A stretch of DNA of 26,821 nt from Clostridia bacterium (GCA_017620455.1 JAFZQK010000079.1:1-26821); one strand, 5' to 3'; positions 15,783 to 23,613 are shown, counted from the first letter of the stretch. The notes: generated from the sequence alone by a model not told the origin. A program made the numbers and translations.

Positions 15783-15811
15783 TGGCGTTTGAGGCGCGGA
15801 TACTGTATAAT
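15783..15811 (+). promoter_or_regulatory. Promoter of the branching enzyme/xylosidase operon
   Basis: TATAAT (15806-15811) is a perfect -10. The -35 (TGGCGT, 15783-15788, 17-bp spacer) is poor. The leader of about 70 nt contains a hairpin with 7-bp arms (15848-15854 and 15859-15865) and a GGAA tetraloop. The weak -35 suggests help from an activator. Confidence 0.6.
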
Positions 15812-15890
15812 AGATCCCAGAAAGAAATGATATGTCAAGCGCCGGCGCGCCGCCGGAAGGCGGCGGCCGCATAAGAAGGAGGATCGCGCC

Positions 15891-17870
15891 ATGCTGGGTA
15901 TTCTCAAAACCCACCCCGAACTGCGCCCCTATGAGAGCGATTTGAAGCTGCGGATGGACCTGTACAGGGCCAAGAAGCGCCAGCTGCTGCCCCGGGGGAA
16001 AACGCTGAACAGCTTTGCCAACGCCCACAAATATTTCGGGTTTCACCGCCTGAAGGACGGCTGGGTGTACCGGGAATGGGCGCCGGGGGCGGATCAGGTG
16101 TTCCTGACGGGGGATTTCAATGACTGGCACTGGATCGACACGCCCCTGGAGCGGCGGGAAAACGGCTGCTGGGAGGTGTTCCTGCCGGGGGAGACCCTGC
16201 GCCACGGCAGCAAGGTCATGACCATCGTAAAGAACGGCGATCATCTTTCCCAGCATCTGCCCCTCTATACCCGCCGGGCGGTGCAGGACTGGCAGAACGG
16301 CAGCTGGTGCTGCGAGGTGCAGGACGATACGGAGAAATATCCCTGGACGGACAAGGATTTTGTCCTGGACGAGCCGCCGCTGATCTACGAGGCCCACGTG
16401 GGCATGGCCACGGAGGAATACCGCACCGCCACCTACACCGAATTTGCGGATAACGTGCTGCCCCACGTAAAGGAGGGCGGGTACAACACGGTGCAGCTTA
16501 TGGCCATCATGGAGCATCCCTTCTACGCCTCCTTCGGCTATCAGGTGAGCAATTTCTACGCTCCCTCCTCCCGCTTCGGCACGCCGGACGAGCTGCGCTA
16601 TCTGATCAACAAGGCCCACGAAATGGGCATCCGGGTGCTGCTGGATGTGGTGCACTCCCACGCCTGCCCCAACACCCTGGAGGGCATCAACCTTTTCGAC
16701 GGCACCGCCTACCAGTTCTTCCACGAGGGCGGAAGGGGCGATCACAGCGCCTGGGGCACCAAGTGCTTCAATTACGACAAGCCTGAGGTGCTGCATTTCC
16801 TGCTGAGCAATCTGAAATACTGGATGGAGGAATTCCACTTCGACGGCTTCCGCTTCGACGGCGTCACCTCCATGCTGTACCACGATCACGGCCTGGGGGT
16901 GGCCTTCTCCTCGCTGGATACGTATTTCACCATGAATACCGACGTGGAATCCGTCACCTACCTGCAGCTGGCCAACGAGCTGATCCGCCAGGTGAACCCC
17001 CGGGCGCTCACCATCGCCGAGGACATGAGCGGCATGCCCGGCATGTGCGAGCCGGTGAAGGACGGCGGCATCGGGTTCGATTACCGGCTGGGCATGGGGC
17101 TGCCGGATCTGTGGATCCGCCTGGCGAAGGATTACAGGGATGAGGACTGGCGGCTGGACATGATCTGGAAGGAGCTCACCTTCCGCAACGCCCCCACCAT
17201 CGCCTATGTGGAAAGCCACGACCAGGCCCTGGTAGGCGACAAGACGATGATTTTCCGCTTTGCCGACGCCGCCATGTACGATCAGATGGAGAAGGACACC
17301 CACACCCTGGTCATCGACCGGGCCATCGCGCTGCATAAAATGATCCGGCTGCTCACCCTGGCCGCCGGCGGCACCGGGTATCTCAACTTCATGGGCAACG
17401 AATTCGGCCATCCAGAATGGATCGATTTTCCCCGGCCCGGCAACAACAACAGCTATCATTACTGCCGCCGCCAGTGGAGCCTGATGAAGAACCCCGATCT
17501 GAAATACCAGTACCTGAACAAGTTCGACCAGGATATGATTAGGACCGCCCGGGACGCGCATCTGTTCAGCGAGGCCTATCCCGAGCTGCGGTGGATCCAC
17601 GAGGATCAGCATGTGATCGCCTTCGAGCGGGCGGGGCTGCTGTTCGTATTCAATTTTGATCCTGTGAACAGCTACACCGATTATCCCATCCCCGTCAGCC
17701 AGGCGAAGGAGTACCAGGTGCTCTTCTCCACCGACGATTACTGGTACGGCGGCTTCGGCCGGGTGCATCACGACCGGGTCAGCGCCCTGGATCCCGAGCT
17801 GGAAGGCCCCCACGTGCGGCTGTACCTGCCTTCCCGCACCGCCACGGTGCTCAAGGCCGTGGAAGACTGA
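15891..17870 (+). CDS. glgB: 1,4-alpha-glucan branching enzyme, GH13_8 (eukaryotic-type)
   Basis: The 659-residue protein transfers alpha-1,4-glucan segments to alpha-1,6 branch points in glycogen-like storage polysaccharide. An N-terminal CBM48 region (about 56-100) contains REWAPGADQVFLTGDFNDW. The GH13 barrel regions are DVVHSH (252-257), GFRFDGVTSM (319-328; nucleophile Asp323), TIAEDMSG (374-381; acid/base Glu377) and ESHDQALVGDK (441-451; Asp444). The spacing and wording of these motifs resemble animal and fungal GBE1 more than E. coli GlgB, placing it in GH13_8. The C-terminal beta domain runs to LPSRTATVLKAVED. There is no signal peptide. AAGGAGG precedes the ATG at 15891. The gene is 15 bp upstream of the GH120 gene. 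No glycogen synthase or phosphorylase is nearby. Confidence 0.93.
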   Translation: MLGILKTHPELRPYESDLKLRMDLYRAKKRQLLPRGKTLNSFANAHKYFGFHRLKDGWVYREWAPGADQVFLTGDFNDWHWIDTPLERRENGCWEVFLPGETLRHGSKVMTIVKNGDHLSQHLPLYTRRAVQDWQNGSWCCEVQDDTEKYPWTDKDFVLDEPPLIYEAHVGMATEEYRTATYTEFADNVLPHVKEGGYNTVQLMAIMEHPFYASFGYQVSNFYAPSSRFGTPDELRYLINKAHEMGIRVLLDVVHSHACPNTLEGINLFDGTAYQFFHEGGRGDHSAWGTKCFNYDKPEVLHFLLSNLKYWMEEFHFDGFRFDGVTSMLYHDHGLGVAFSSLDTYFTMNTDVESVTYLQLANELIRQVNPRALTIAEDMSGMPGMCEPVKDGGIGFDYRLGMGLPDLWIRLAKDYRDEDWRLDMIWKELTFRNAPTIAYVESHDQALVGDKTMIFRFADAAMYDQMEKDTHTLVIDRAIALHKMIRLLTLAAGGTGYLNFMGNEFGHPEWIDFPRPGNNNSYHYCRRQWSLMKNPDLKYQYLNKFDQDMIRTARDAHLFSEAYPELRWIHEDQHVIAFERAGLLFVFNFDPVNSYTDYPIPVSQAKEYQVLFSTDDYWYGGFGRVHHDRVSALDPELEGPHVRLYLPSRTATVLKAVED

Positions 17871-17885
17871 GAAAGGAGCCATGAC

Positions 17886-19874
17886 ATGCAGTATTATGTG
17901 AACGCCGCCGCTTCCCGGGACGGGAACGGCAGCCGGGAAATGCCCTTCCGCCGCATCGGCGACGCGGCGAAAATCGCCCGGCCCGGAGACGAGATCATCG
18001 TGGCCCCCGGCGTTTACCGGGAGTATGTGAACCCCCGGAACGCCGGCACGGAGGACAAGCGCATCGTATACCGCAGCGAAAAGATCCGGGGCGCGGTGAT
18101 CACCGGCGCGGAGATCCTGACCGGCTGGAAACAATACGAAGGAAACGTATGGGTGAACCGGGTCGGCAATGGCGTGTTCGGGGCGTACAATCCCTATACC
18201 ACCTTCGTCTGCGGCGACTGGTATTTTGCGCCCACGGTGCGCCACACGGGGGCGGTGTTCCTCAACGACCGGATGATGTATGAAACCGTCACCCTGGAGG
18301 AATGCCTGGCGGGCCAGCCCGATCCCTGCGCCTGGAACCAGGAGGACGCCCGATATCTGTGGTACACCGAGCAGGACGGGAACGAAACCGTGCTCTACGC
18401 CAACTTCCAGGGCAGGGATCCCAACGCCGAAAAGGTGGAAATCACCGTGCGGCGCAACTGCTTCATGCCGGAAAAGACCCGGGTGGGCTATATCACCGTC
18501 AGCGGCTTCAAAATCGACAAGGCGGCCACCACCTGGGCGCCGCCCGCCGCTTACCAGGACGGCATGATCGGCCCCCACTGGAGCCGGGGCTGGATCATCG
18601 AGGACTGCGAGATCAGCAACAGCAAATGCTGCGGCATTTCCCTGGGCAAATACCGGGATGAGGAAAACGACATGTATTTCTACCATAAGCATGTCAAATC
18701 CCCCACCCAGATGGAGCGGGACGCCGTGTGCCGGGGCCAGTATCACGGATGGCTGAAGGAAAAAGTGGGCGGCCATATCATCCGCCGCTGCGAGGTGCAC
18801 CACTGCGAGCAGACGGGCATCGTGGGCCGCATGGGCGGCGTGTTTTCCACCATCGAGGACTGCCACATCCACGATATCTGCAATTCCCAGCAGCTGGGCG
18901 GCGCGGAAACCGCGGGCATCAAGCTGCACGCCGCCATCGACGTCACCATCCGCCGCAACCATATCCACCACTGCATCATGGGCGTGTGGTGCGACTGGCA
19001 GGCCCAGGGCGCGCGGATCAGCCAGAACCTGATGCACGATAACACGCCCCCCGCGGGCCGGCCTCATGCCCGGGGCGCCATGTTCTCCACCGACGTGTTC
19101 ATCGAGGTGGGCCACGGCCCCACCCTGATCGACAACAACCTGCTTCTGTCCCCGGTGAGCATTACCATCCCCAGCGAGGGCATCGCCGTGGTGCACAACC
19201 TGGTGCTGGGCAGCTTCTCCCTGATCAATTCCGGGGTGGACAGCATCGTTAACGGCCAGCGGGAGCCCCGGTATACCCCTTATCACATCCGCCACCGCAC
19301 GGAGGTGGCCGGGTTCATGACCATCCTTCACGGGGACGACCGGATCTACAACAACATTTTCATTCAGCACTATCCCGTCACCGAAAAGAAGCGCAAGCCC
19401 ACGGACGCGGCTTACGAGGTCGTGGGCACCGCGCCCTTCGATATCTTCCCCACCTACGACGAATGGATCAGCCATTTCATGATGGACCGGGAGCCGGACA
19501 TGGGCGCCCTGGCGCCGTATCACTTCGGCCACCTCCCCGTGTGGGTGGAGGGCAACGCCTATTTCGCCGGGGCCACCGTCTGCAAGCATGAACGGCACAG
19601 CCTGGTGAACCGCCGGGCACGGCCCAAGGTGGAGCTCGTGGAAAAGGACGGCAGGTACGCCCTGAAAACCAACGTGTATTCCTATATCAAGGACTTTGCC
19701 GACGGCATCGTTACCAGCGATATCCTGGGCCGCGCCTTCGAGCCGGAGCAGCGCTTTGAAAACCCCGACGGCAGCGCCATCACCTTTGACAGCGATTACC
19801 TGGGCGCCCACCGGGGCCTCTCCGCCCTCCCCGGGCCTTTCGCGGAGGCGTCCGGGGAATACGAAGTGTTCTGA
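17886..19874 (+). CDS. GH120 beta-xylosidase (right-handed beta-helix)
   Basis: The 662-residue protein closely resembles, from memory, XylC of Thermoanaerobacterium saccharolyticum, founding member of GH120. Shared landmarks are APGVYREYVNP (40-50), GNVWVNR (86-92), FGAYNPY (98-104), NFQGRDPN (173-180), WAPPAAYQDGMIGPHWSRGW (217-236), VGRMGGVFS (313-321) and AGIKLHAAIDV (343-353). The catalytic residues in that enzyme, an Asp nucleophile and a Glu acid/base, align with Asp370 in CDWQAQG and Glu407 in FIEVGHG. No signal peptide is present, so it cleaves imported xylo-oligosaccharides in the cytoplasm. The ATG at 17886 has AAAGGAG at 7-base spacing; the ATG at 17881 is out of frame and soon stops. 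It is the second gene of the operon. About 14 extra residues lie between the two catalytic residues compared with my recollection of XylC. Confidence 0.92.
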   Translation: MQYYVNAAASRDGNGSREMPFRRIGDAAKIARPGDEIIVAPGVYREYVNPRNAGTEDKRIVYRSEKIRGAVITGAEILTGWKQYEGNVWVNRVGNGVFGAYNPYTTFVCGDWYFAPTVRHTGAVFLNDRMMYETVTLEECLAGQPDPCAWNQEDARYLWYTEQDGNETVLYANFQGRDPNAEKVEITVRRNCFMPEKTRVGYITVSGFKIDKAATTWAPPAAYQDGMIGPHWSRGWIIEDCEISNSKCCGISLGKYRDEENDMYFYHKHVKSPTQMERDAVCRGQYHGWLKEKVGGHIIRRCEVHHCEQTGIVGRMGGVFSTIEDCHIHDICNSQQLGGAETAGIKLHAAIDVTIRRNHIHHCIMGVWCDWQAQGARISQNLMHDNTPPAGRPHARGAMFSTDVFIEVGHGPTLIDNNLLLSPVSITIPSEGIAVVHNLVLGSFSLINSGVDSIVNGQREPRYTPYHIRHRTEVAGFMTILHGDDRIYNNIFIQHYPVTEKKRKPTDAAYEVVGTAPFDIFPTYDEWISHFMMDREPDMGALAPYHFGHLPVWVEGNAYFAGATVCKHERHSLVNRRARPKVELVEKDGRYALKTNVYSYIKDFADGIVTSDILGRAFEPEQRFENPDGSAITFDSDYLGAHRGLSALPGPFAEASGEYEVF

Positions 19875-19895
19875 AAAAACGCGCAGTTTCCCTTC

Positions 19896-19930
19896 TCCCC
19901 TCCGCGTCGGCGGAGGGGAATTTATATTTA
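19896..19930 (+). terminator. Terminator of the branching enzyme/xylosidase operon
   Basis: TCCCCTCCGC (19896-19905), loop GTCG, GCGGAGGGGA (19910-19919), then an AT-rich stretch (ATTTATATTTAT). The stem is a perfect 10 bp, but the T tract is interrupted. Confidence 0.75.
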
Positions 19931-19983
19931 TACATATTACAGAATATTTCTACAATCTGAATCAAATAAATGCAAAAGCATGG

Positions 19984-20012
19984 TTGACAGAACAGCGCTG
20001 TGATTGTATAAT
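19984..20012 (+). promoter_or_regulatory. Consensus sigma-A promoter of argF
   Basis: TTGACA (19984-19989), exactly 17 bp, TATAAT (20007-20012): both elements match consensus. Such a strong promoter usually needs repression to be controlled. Confidence 0.93.
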
Positions 20013-20014
20013 AC

Positions 20015-20030
20015 ATGCGTATTTATTCAT
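20015..20030 (+). promoter_or_regulatory. Candidate ARG box (ArgR operator)
   Basis: ATGCGTATTTATTCAT (20015-20030) fits the ARG box layout TGAAT-WWWW-ATTCA, with a perfect right half-site and three of five bases in the left half-site. It covers the predicted transcription start just after the -10, where a repressor would block transcription. A second partial element (TGAATCAAATAAATGCA) lies about 50 bp upstream but is out of register. Confidence 0.4.
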
Positions 20031-20044
20031 TCGGAGGTGTTCCC

Positions 20045-21031
20045 ATGTCGCTGAAAGGCCGGCATTTTCTCAAACTGTTGGATTTTTCCCCGGAGGAGAT
20101 CGGGCAGCTGCTGGATCTCGCGGCGGAACTGAAGCAAAAAAAGAAAGCGGGGATCCCGCATCGGCTGTGCGAGGGAAAGAACGTGGCGCTGATTTTTGAA
20201 AAGACCAGCACCCGCACCCGCTGCGCCTTCGAGGTGGCGGCGGCGGACCTGGGCATGCACCCCACGTATCTGGATCCCGCGGGCTCCCAGATCGGAAAAA
20301 AGGAAAGCATCGCGGACACCGCCCGGGTGCTGGGGCGGATGTACGACGGCATCGAATACCGGGGCTTCGGCCAGGAGATCGTGGACACCCTGGCGAAATA
20401 TGCCGGAGTGCCCGTCTGGAACGGCCTCACCAACGAATTCCATCCCACCCAGATCCTGGCGGATTTCCTGACGATCCGGGAGCATTTCGGCGCTTTGAAG
20501 GGCAGAAAGCTGGTGTACATGGGGGATGCCCGGTACAACATGGGGAATTCCCTGATGGTGGGCTGCGCGAAAATGGGGCTGCATTTCGTGGCCTGCGCCC
20601 CGGAAAAATACTTTCCGGACCCGGCGCTGATTGCGGAATGTCAGGCCATCGCCGCGGAAACCGGGGCGACGCTGAAATTTGATCCCGATCCCGCCTCCGC
20701 CGTGCGGGGAGCGGATGTGATCTATACCGACGTGTGGGTTTCCATGGGCGAGCCGGACGCGGTCTGGGCCGAGCGGATCAACGATCTGAAGCCCTACCAG
20801 GTGACGGAGCGGCTGATGGCAACCGCCGGGGCACAGTGCCGCTTCATGCACTGCCTGCCCTCCTTCCATGATCTGAACACCGGGATCGGCGCGAAGATCC
20901 ACGAAAAATACGGCCTCGCAGCCATGGAAGTGACGGACGAGGTGTTTGAAGGGCCCCAGTCCATCGTATTTGACGAAGCGGAAAACCGCATGCACACCAT
21001 CAAGGCCGTCATGGCGGCCACCCTGGCGTGA
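20045..21031 (+). CDS. argF: Ornithine carbamoyltransferase
   Basis: The 328-residue cytoplasmic enzyme forms citrulline from ornithine and carbamoyl phosphate. Key motifs are all present: carbamoyl-phosphate binding STRTR (55-59), HPTQ (133-136), the SMG loop in DVWVSMGE (229-236), and HCLPSFHD (269-276) with the active-site Cys270. The last has Ser where HCLPAFHD is usual. The chain has the long form with [29 protein letters not shown], seen in both anabolic ArgF and catabolic ArcB. No arginine deiminase or carbamate kinase gene is nearby, and a possible ARG box lies over the promoter, so the anabolic role is favoured. The ATG at 20045 has CGGAGG upstream; the predicted transcript start is 25 bp before it. 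The gene stands alone. Confidence 0.95.
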   Translation: MSLKGRHFLKLLDFSPEEIGQLLDLAAELKQKKKAGIPHRLCEGKNVALIFEKTSTRTRCAFEVAAADLGMHPTYLDPAGSQIGKKESIADTARVLGRMYDGIEYRGFGQEIVDTLAKYAGVPVWNGLTNEFHPTQILADFLTIREHFGALKGRKLVYMGDARYNMGNSLMVGCAKMGLHFVACAPEKYFPDPALIAECQAIAAETGATLKFDPDPASAVRGADVIYTDVWVSMGEPDAVWAERINDLKPYQVTERLMATAGAQCRFMHCLPSFHDLNTGIGAKIHEKYGLAAMEVTDEVFEGPQSIVFDEAENRMHTIKAVMAATLA

Positions 21032-21086
21032 TCAGCCTGCGATTGGCCCCGCCGCAAAATTTTACCGGATTTTTTGCTTTTACCCC

Positions 21087-21115
21087 TTTACAAATCGCCT
21101 GTGTCATGATAAAAT
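21087..21115 (+). promoter_or_regulatory. Extended -10 promoter of tRNA-Ala
   Basis: TTTACA (21087-21092), 17-bp spacer, TAAAAT (21110-21115) preceded by TGA. The predicted start is about 30 bp before the tRNA. Confidence 0.8.
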
Positions 21116-21150
21116 AATTTTCGCGTCCGGGAAATGCCGGGCTGCGAGAC

Positions 21151-21223
21151 GGGGCATTAGCGCAGTTGGTAGCGCACAACACTGGCAGTGTTGGGGTCAG
21201 GAGTTCGAGTCTCCTATGCTCCA
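21151..21223 (+). tRNA. tRNA-Ala (GGC)
   Basis: A complete cloverleaf. The acceptor GGGGCAT/ATGCTCC includes the G3:U70 wobble pair that identifies alanine tRNA. D stem GCGC/GCGC, anticodon stem CAACA/TGTTG with loop CTGGCAG (anticodon GGC), T stem AGGAG/CTCCT with loop TTCGAGT. The discriminator is A. No CCA is encoded; TGG follows. Confidence 0.96.
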
Positions 21224-21228
21224 TGGGT

Positions 21229-21269
21229 CCCGGAAGCCTTGTAAATCAAGGCTTCCGGGTTTTCTTTTT
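21229..21269 (+). terminator. Terminator of tRNA-Ala
   Basis: CCCGGAAGCCTTG (21229-21241), loop TAAAT, CAAGGCTTCCGGG (21247-21259), then TTTTCTTTTT. A perfect 13-bp stem six bases after the tRNA. Confidence 0.95.
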
Positions 21270-21416
21270 GCGGCATGGAGGAGTGTTTTTGGGGTTTTTG
21301 GCACAAAATTGGCACAAAACCCGATTTTTCATGGCCTGGAAAGCCTTACGGTAATCATCACTCAGGCTCCTTTCCCATAAAATATAATTTTAATATCTGT
21401 TTTGAGGTGACAAAAG

Positions 21417-21476
21417 ATGGCGATTTTGAAATGCAAAATGTGCGGCGGGGACATCCTGCTGAGGGAAACGGCGTAG
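21417..21476 (+). pseudogene. Stub of a zinc-ribbon protein (N-terminal 19 codons)
   Basis: The ATG at 21417 follows a plausible GAGGTG ribosome site. It encodes MAILKCKMCGGDILLRETA and then TAG. The opening AILKCKMCGGD matches, from memory, the N-terminus of a large Clostridia family of cytoplasmic proteins starting with a CxxC zinc ribbon. The second CxxC and the rest are missing, so this looks like a truncated remnant. Other explanations (a true 19-residue peptide) cannot be excluded. Confidence 0.45.
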
Positions 21477-21660
21477 ATTTCACGTTATTCGATTCCAAAG
21501 TGTATGAGAGCGAAAAAGACAAAGGTTTCCCGCTGACAACGCTTGTGGATTAATTCAGATGATTGCGGACGAGAATTATCGTCTATCGCAACAAAATATT
21601 ATTTCATTAGTTCATACTGCTCAGGAATCCATTTTGCACTTTGCTTCCGCCAAATATGAA

Positions 21661-21729
21661 AACGTCACCCAGGAAACGAGACTTCGGGCTTTGCCCGTAT
21701 GAGCTCGTGTTGTCCTGGGCGGCGTTTTT
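21661..21729. terminator. Large stem-loop, likely terminator of the second ABC operon
   Basis: CCCAGGA (21668-21674) pairs with TCCTGGG (21713-21719), with further pairing AACG/CGTT outside and an inner CGGGC-TTT-GCCCG hairpin. A TTTTT run follows on the plus strand, and the complement of GAAAA (21658-21662) gives CGTTTTC on the minus strand. It lies about 60 bp beyond the stop of the MalG-like permease. Confidence 0.65.
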
Positions 21730-21753
21730 GTGTTTGTGTGTGAATGCTTTTAT

Positions 21754-21795
21754 ATTCCGATGTGTCAGCCCTTCATTCCGGCGTGTCAGCCCTTC
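21754..21795. repeat. 21-bp tandem duplication at the 3' end of the MalG-like permease gene
   Basis: Two adjacent 21-bp units (21754-21774 and 21775-21795) differ at only two positions (AT versus GC at bases 7-8). Each contains GTGTCAGCCCTTC. The second unit includes the last codons and stop (TGA at 21786-21788) of the permease, so the gene end was copied just downstream of itself. Confidence 0.9.
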
Positions 21796-22670
21796 ACGGC
21801 CCCGGCGGCCACGCCTTTGATGATGTGCTTCTGGCAGGCCAGATAGAAAATAATGATGGGCAGGAGGCTCAGCATGATCAGCGCCATCGTCGCGCCCAGG
21901 TCCACCCGGCCGTAGCTGCCCTGCAGATACTGAATGTGGATGGGGATCGTCTTGTACTTGGTCTGGTCCAGCACCAGGTAGGGCAGGAGATAGTCGTTCC
22001 ACACCCACATGATTTCCAGCACGCCCACGGAAATGAGGGTGGGCTTCATCATGGGGAAAACCACGCTGAAAAAGGTGCGAATGGGGGTGCAGCCGTCAAT
22101 AGCGGCGGCCTCCTCAATGTCGATGGGAATGGATTTGACGAAGCCCACAAACATGAACACTGCCAGCCCAGCCCCAAATCCCAGATAAATCACCGGGATT
22201 GTCCAGGGCGTGTCCAGGTGGACTTCCCTGGCGGTATTGGCCAAGGTGAACATCACCATCTGGAAGGGCACCACCATGGAAAACACGCACAGGTAATAGA
22301 CCACCCTGGAAAACAGATCGTTTACCCGGGAAATATACCACGCGGCCATGGAAGTGCAAAACAGGATCAGCGCGGTGGACACGATGGTGATGTACACGCT
22401 GTATCCGGCGGAATAATAGAAGGGATAGTTGCCGAAGGTCATGCCGTTTATGTAGTTGCTGAAGCCCACATAACTCTCCTTGTTCGGCAGGGCGAATACC
22501 TCGGAATTGACGAAGCCGTTTTCCTTAAAGGAATTGTACAGCACGATGATGATGGGCATCATCCAGATCAGGCTGATAATGGCAAACAGCACCGTCAGGA
22601 TGATTTTTCCCAACGTCTGCTTTTCCCGGGGGGTGGGGCTGCCTTTGATTTTCAAAGCCTGCTGCGTCAT
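21786..22670 (-). CDS. ABC sugar transporter permease, MalG-like
   Basis: This 294-residue membrane protein has six predicted transmembrane segments, starting near residues 23, 90, 122, 158, 206 and 260. Its EAA loop is IEEAAAIDGC (185-194), with Cys where Ala is usual in DGA. The C-terminus KHIIKGVAAGAVKG is typical of MalG/LacG-type subunits. The ATG at 22670 overlaps the TGA of the MalF-like gene (ATGA, 22667-22670), with AAGAGGTG just upstream, so the two subunits are translationally coupled. It is the last gene of the second importer operon; the stop codon lies in a tandem duplication. No ATPase gene is present. Confidence 0.92.
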   Translation of the reverse strand: MTQQALKIKGSPTPREKQTLGKIILTVLFAIISLIWMMPIIIVLYNSFKENGFVNSEVFALPNKESYVGFSNYINGMTFGNYPFYYSAGYSVYITIVSTALILFCTSMAAWYISRVNDLFSRVVYYLCVFSMVVPFQMVMFTLANTAREVHLDTPWTIPVIYLGFGAGLAVFMFVGFVKSIPIDIEEAAAIDGCTPIRTFFSVVFPMMKPTLISVGVLEIMWVWNDYLLPYLVLDQTKYKTIPIHIQYLQGSYGRVDLGATMALIMLSLLPIIIFYLACQKHIIKGVAAGAVKG

Positions 22671-23557
22671 TGCTGCACCTCTTTTCTGCGGGTGGCTCTC
22701 AGCTGGATCAGGGCCAGGGCCGTGACCAGGATGAAGAACAGCACGGCCTTGGCCTGGGCTACGCCGCGCTGATTGGCGGTAGAGAAGGTCTTGGCGATGT
22801 TCAGCGCCAGCATCTCCGTCTGTCCGATGCCACGGCGCACGGGAGCGCCGTTGGTGAGCACCATATTCTGGTCGTAGAGCTTAAAGCCGTTGGTGAGGGA
22901 GAGGAAGGTGCAGATGGTGATGGAGGGCATCACGTTAGGCAGGATGATGTGCCACAGGGTCCTGGGCCCGTTGGCCCCGTCGATGCGGGCGGCTTCCAGC
23001 ATGTCTTCCGGCACGGCCTGCAAGCCGGCGATGTAAATGATCATCATGTAGCCCACCTGCTGCCAGCACAGCACCACGATCAGGCCCCAGAAGCCGTAAT
23101 TAGCCTGGATGGACATGCTGACGGGCAGCACGGAATCAATGATGGTTTTCCAGATGTAGCCCAGCACAATGCCGCCGATCAGGTTCGGCACGAAAAAAAC
23201 GCCACGGAACAAGTTGCTGCCCCGGATGCTGCGCGTCAGCGCGAAGGCGACGAAGAAAGCCAGCACGTTGATCAGCACAAGGGAAACCACCGCCACCAAC
23301 GCCGTATAGAAGAAGGCCTGGCGGAAACCGGCGTCGTTGAATGCTTTCACATAGTTGTCAAACCCCGCCCAGGCGGTGTCGCTGGTGGTGGTAAAGCTGT
23401 GCAGCGACAGATAGATGCCCTGGATGAAGGGCCAGAGAAAACCGATGCAGAAGCATACGAAGGTGGGCAGCAGAAAAATGGCGAAGCGCCGCTGGATTGA
23501 CTTGCGGATCAGGGAAGAGGTGATCGCCGCGGCGTTTGGCCTCCTTTTTTTCTTCAC
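22667..23557 (-). CDS. ABC sugar transporter permease, MalF-like
   Basis: The 296-residue protein has a basic N-terminus (MKKKRRP), six hydrophobic segments, and the EAA loop EAARIDGANGPRTLWHIILP (188-207). The pattern LLPTFVCFCIGFLWPFIQGIYLSLHSF near the start is typical of MalF/UgpA-type subunits. The start is a GTG at 23557, supported by AAAGGAG 9 bases upstream. It pairs with the MalG-like subunit and follows the binding-protein gene after about 75 bp containing a strong hairpin, which may lower permease expression relative to the binding protein. Confidence 0.92.
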   Translation of the reverse strand: MKKKRRPNAAAITSSLIRKSIQRRFAIFLLPTFVCFCIGFLWPFIQGIYLSLHSFTTTSDTAWAGFDNYVKAFNDAGFRQAFFYTALVAVVSLVLINVLAFFVAFALTRSIRGSNLFRGVFFVPNLIGGIVLGYIWKTIIDSVLPVSMSIQANYGFWGLIVVLCWQQVGYMMIIYIAGLQAVPEDMLEAARIDGANGPRTLWHIILPNVMPSITICTFLSLTNGFKLYDQNMVLTNGAPVRRGIGQTEMLALNIAKTFSTANQRGVAQAKAVLFFILVTALALIQLRATRRKEVQQ

Positions 23558-23580
23558 TTTGGATCGCTCCTTTTCACGAA

Positions 23581-23613
23581 GGAAAAGGGAGCGGGAGAAG
23601 GCCCCCCGCTCCC
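23581..23613 (-). terminator. Intercistronic hairpin between binding protein and permease genes
   Basis: On the minus strand GGGAGCGGG (complement of 23605-23613) pairs with CCCGCTCCC (complement of 23587-23595), followed by TTTTCC. A 9-bp GC-rich stem with a short T run probably acts as a partial terminator or 3' stabiliser. Confidence 0.7.

Larger units (their letters stand above)
21270..21753. other. Largely non-coding, AT-richer stretch with gene remnants beside tRNA-Ala
   Basis: No intact gene is seen over about 480 bp. The stretch is more AT-rich than its surroundings. It holds a near-repeat (TTGGCACAAAA twice, about 21297-21320), a zinc-ribbon stub (21417-21476), and a short open frame ending at 21553 with GVDFTLFDSKVYESEKDKGF. 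A stem-loop near 21661-21729 closes the region. The mix of unrelated short coding-like pieces directly downstream of a tRNA suggests the scar of an integrated element, but no integrase or repeated attachment site is visible. Confidence 0.5.

Noticed and set aside
15841..15870. GC-rich palindromic leader of the branching-enzyme operon as a terminator or riboswitch
   Set aside because: The hairpin has no T run and is too short for a known riboswitch; at most it affects mRNA stability.
15669..19811. Very long open frame (about 1380 codons) on the minus strand
   Set aside because: It is antisense to the branching enzyme and GH120 genes, has no start signal, and its His/Gly/Val-rich composition is typical of the shadow of a GC-rich gene.
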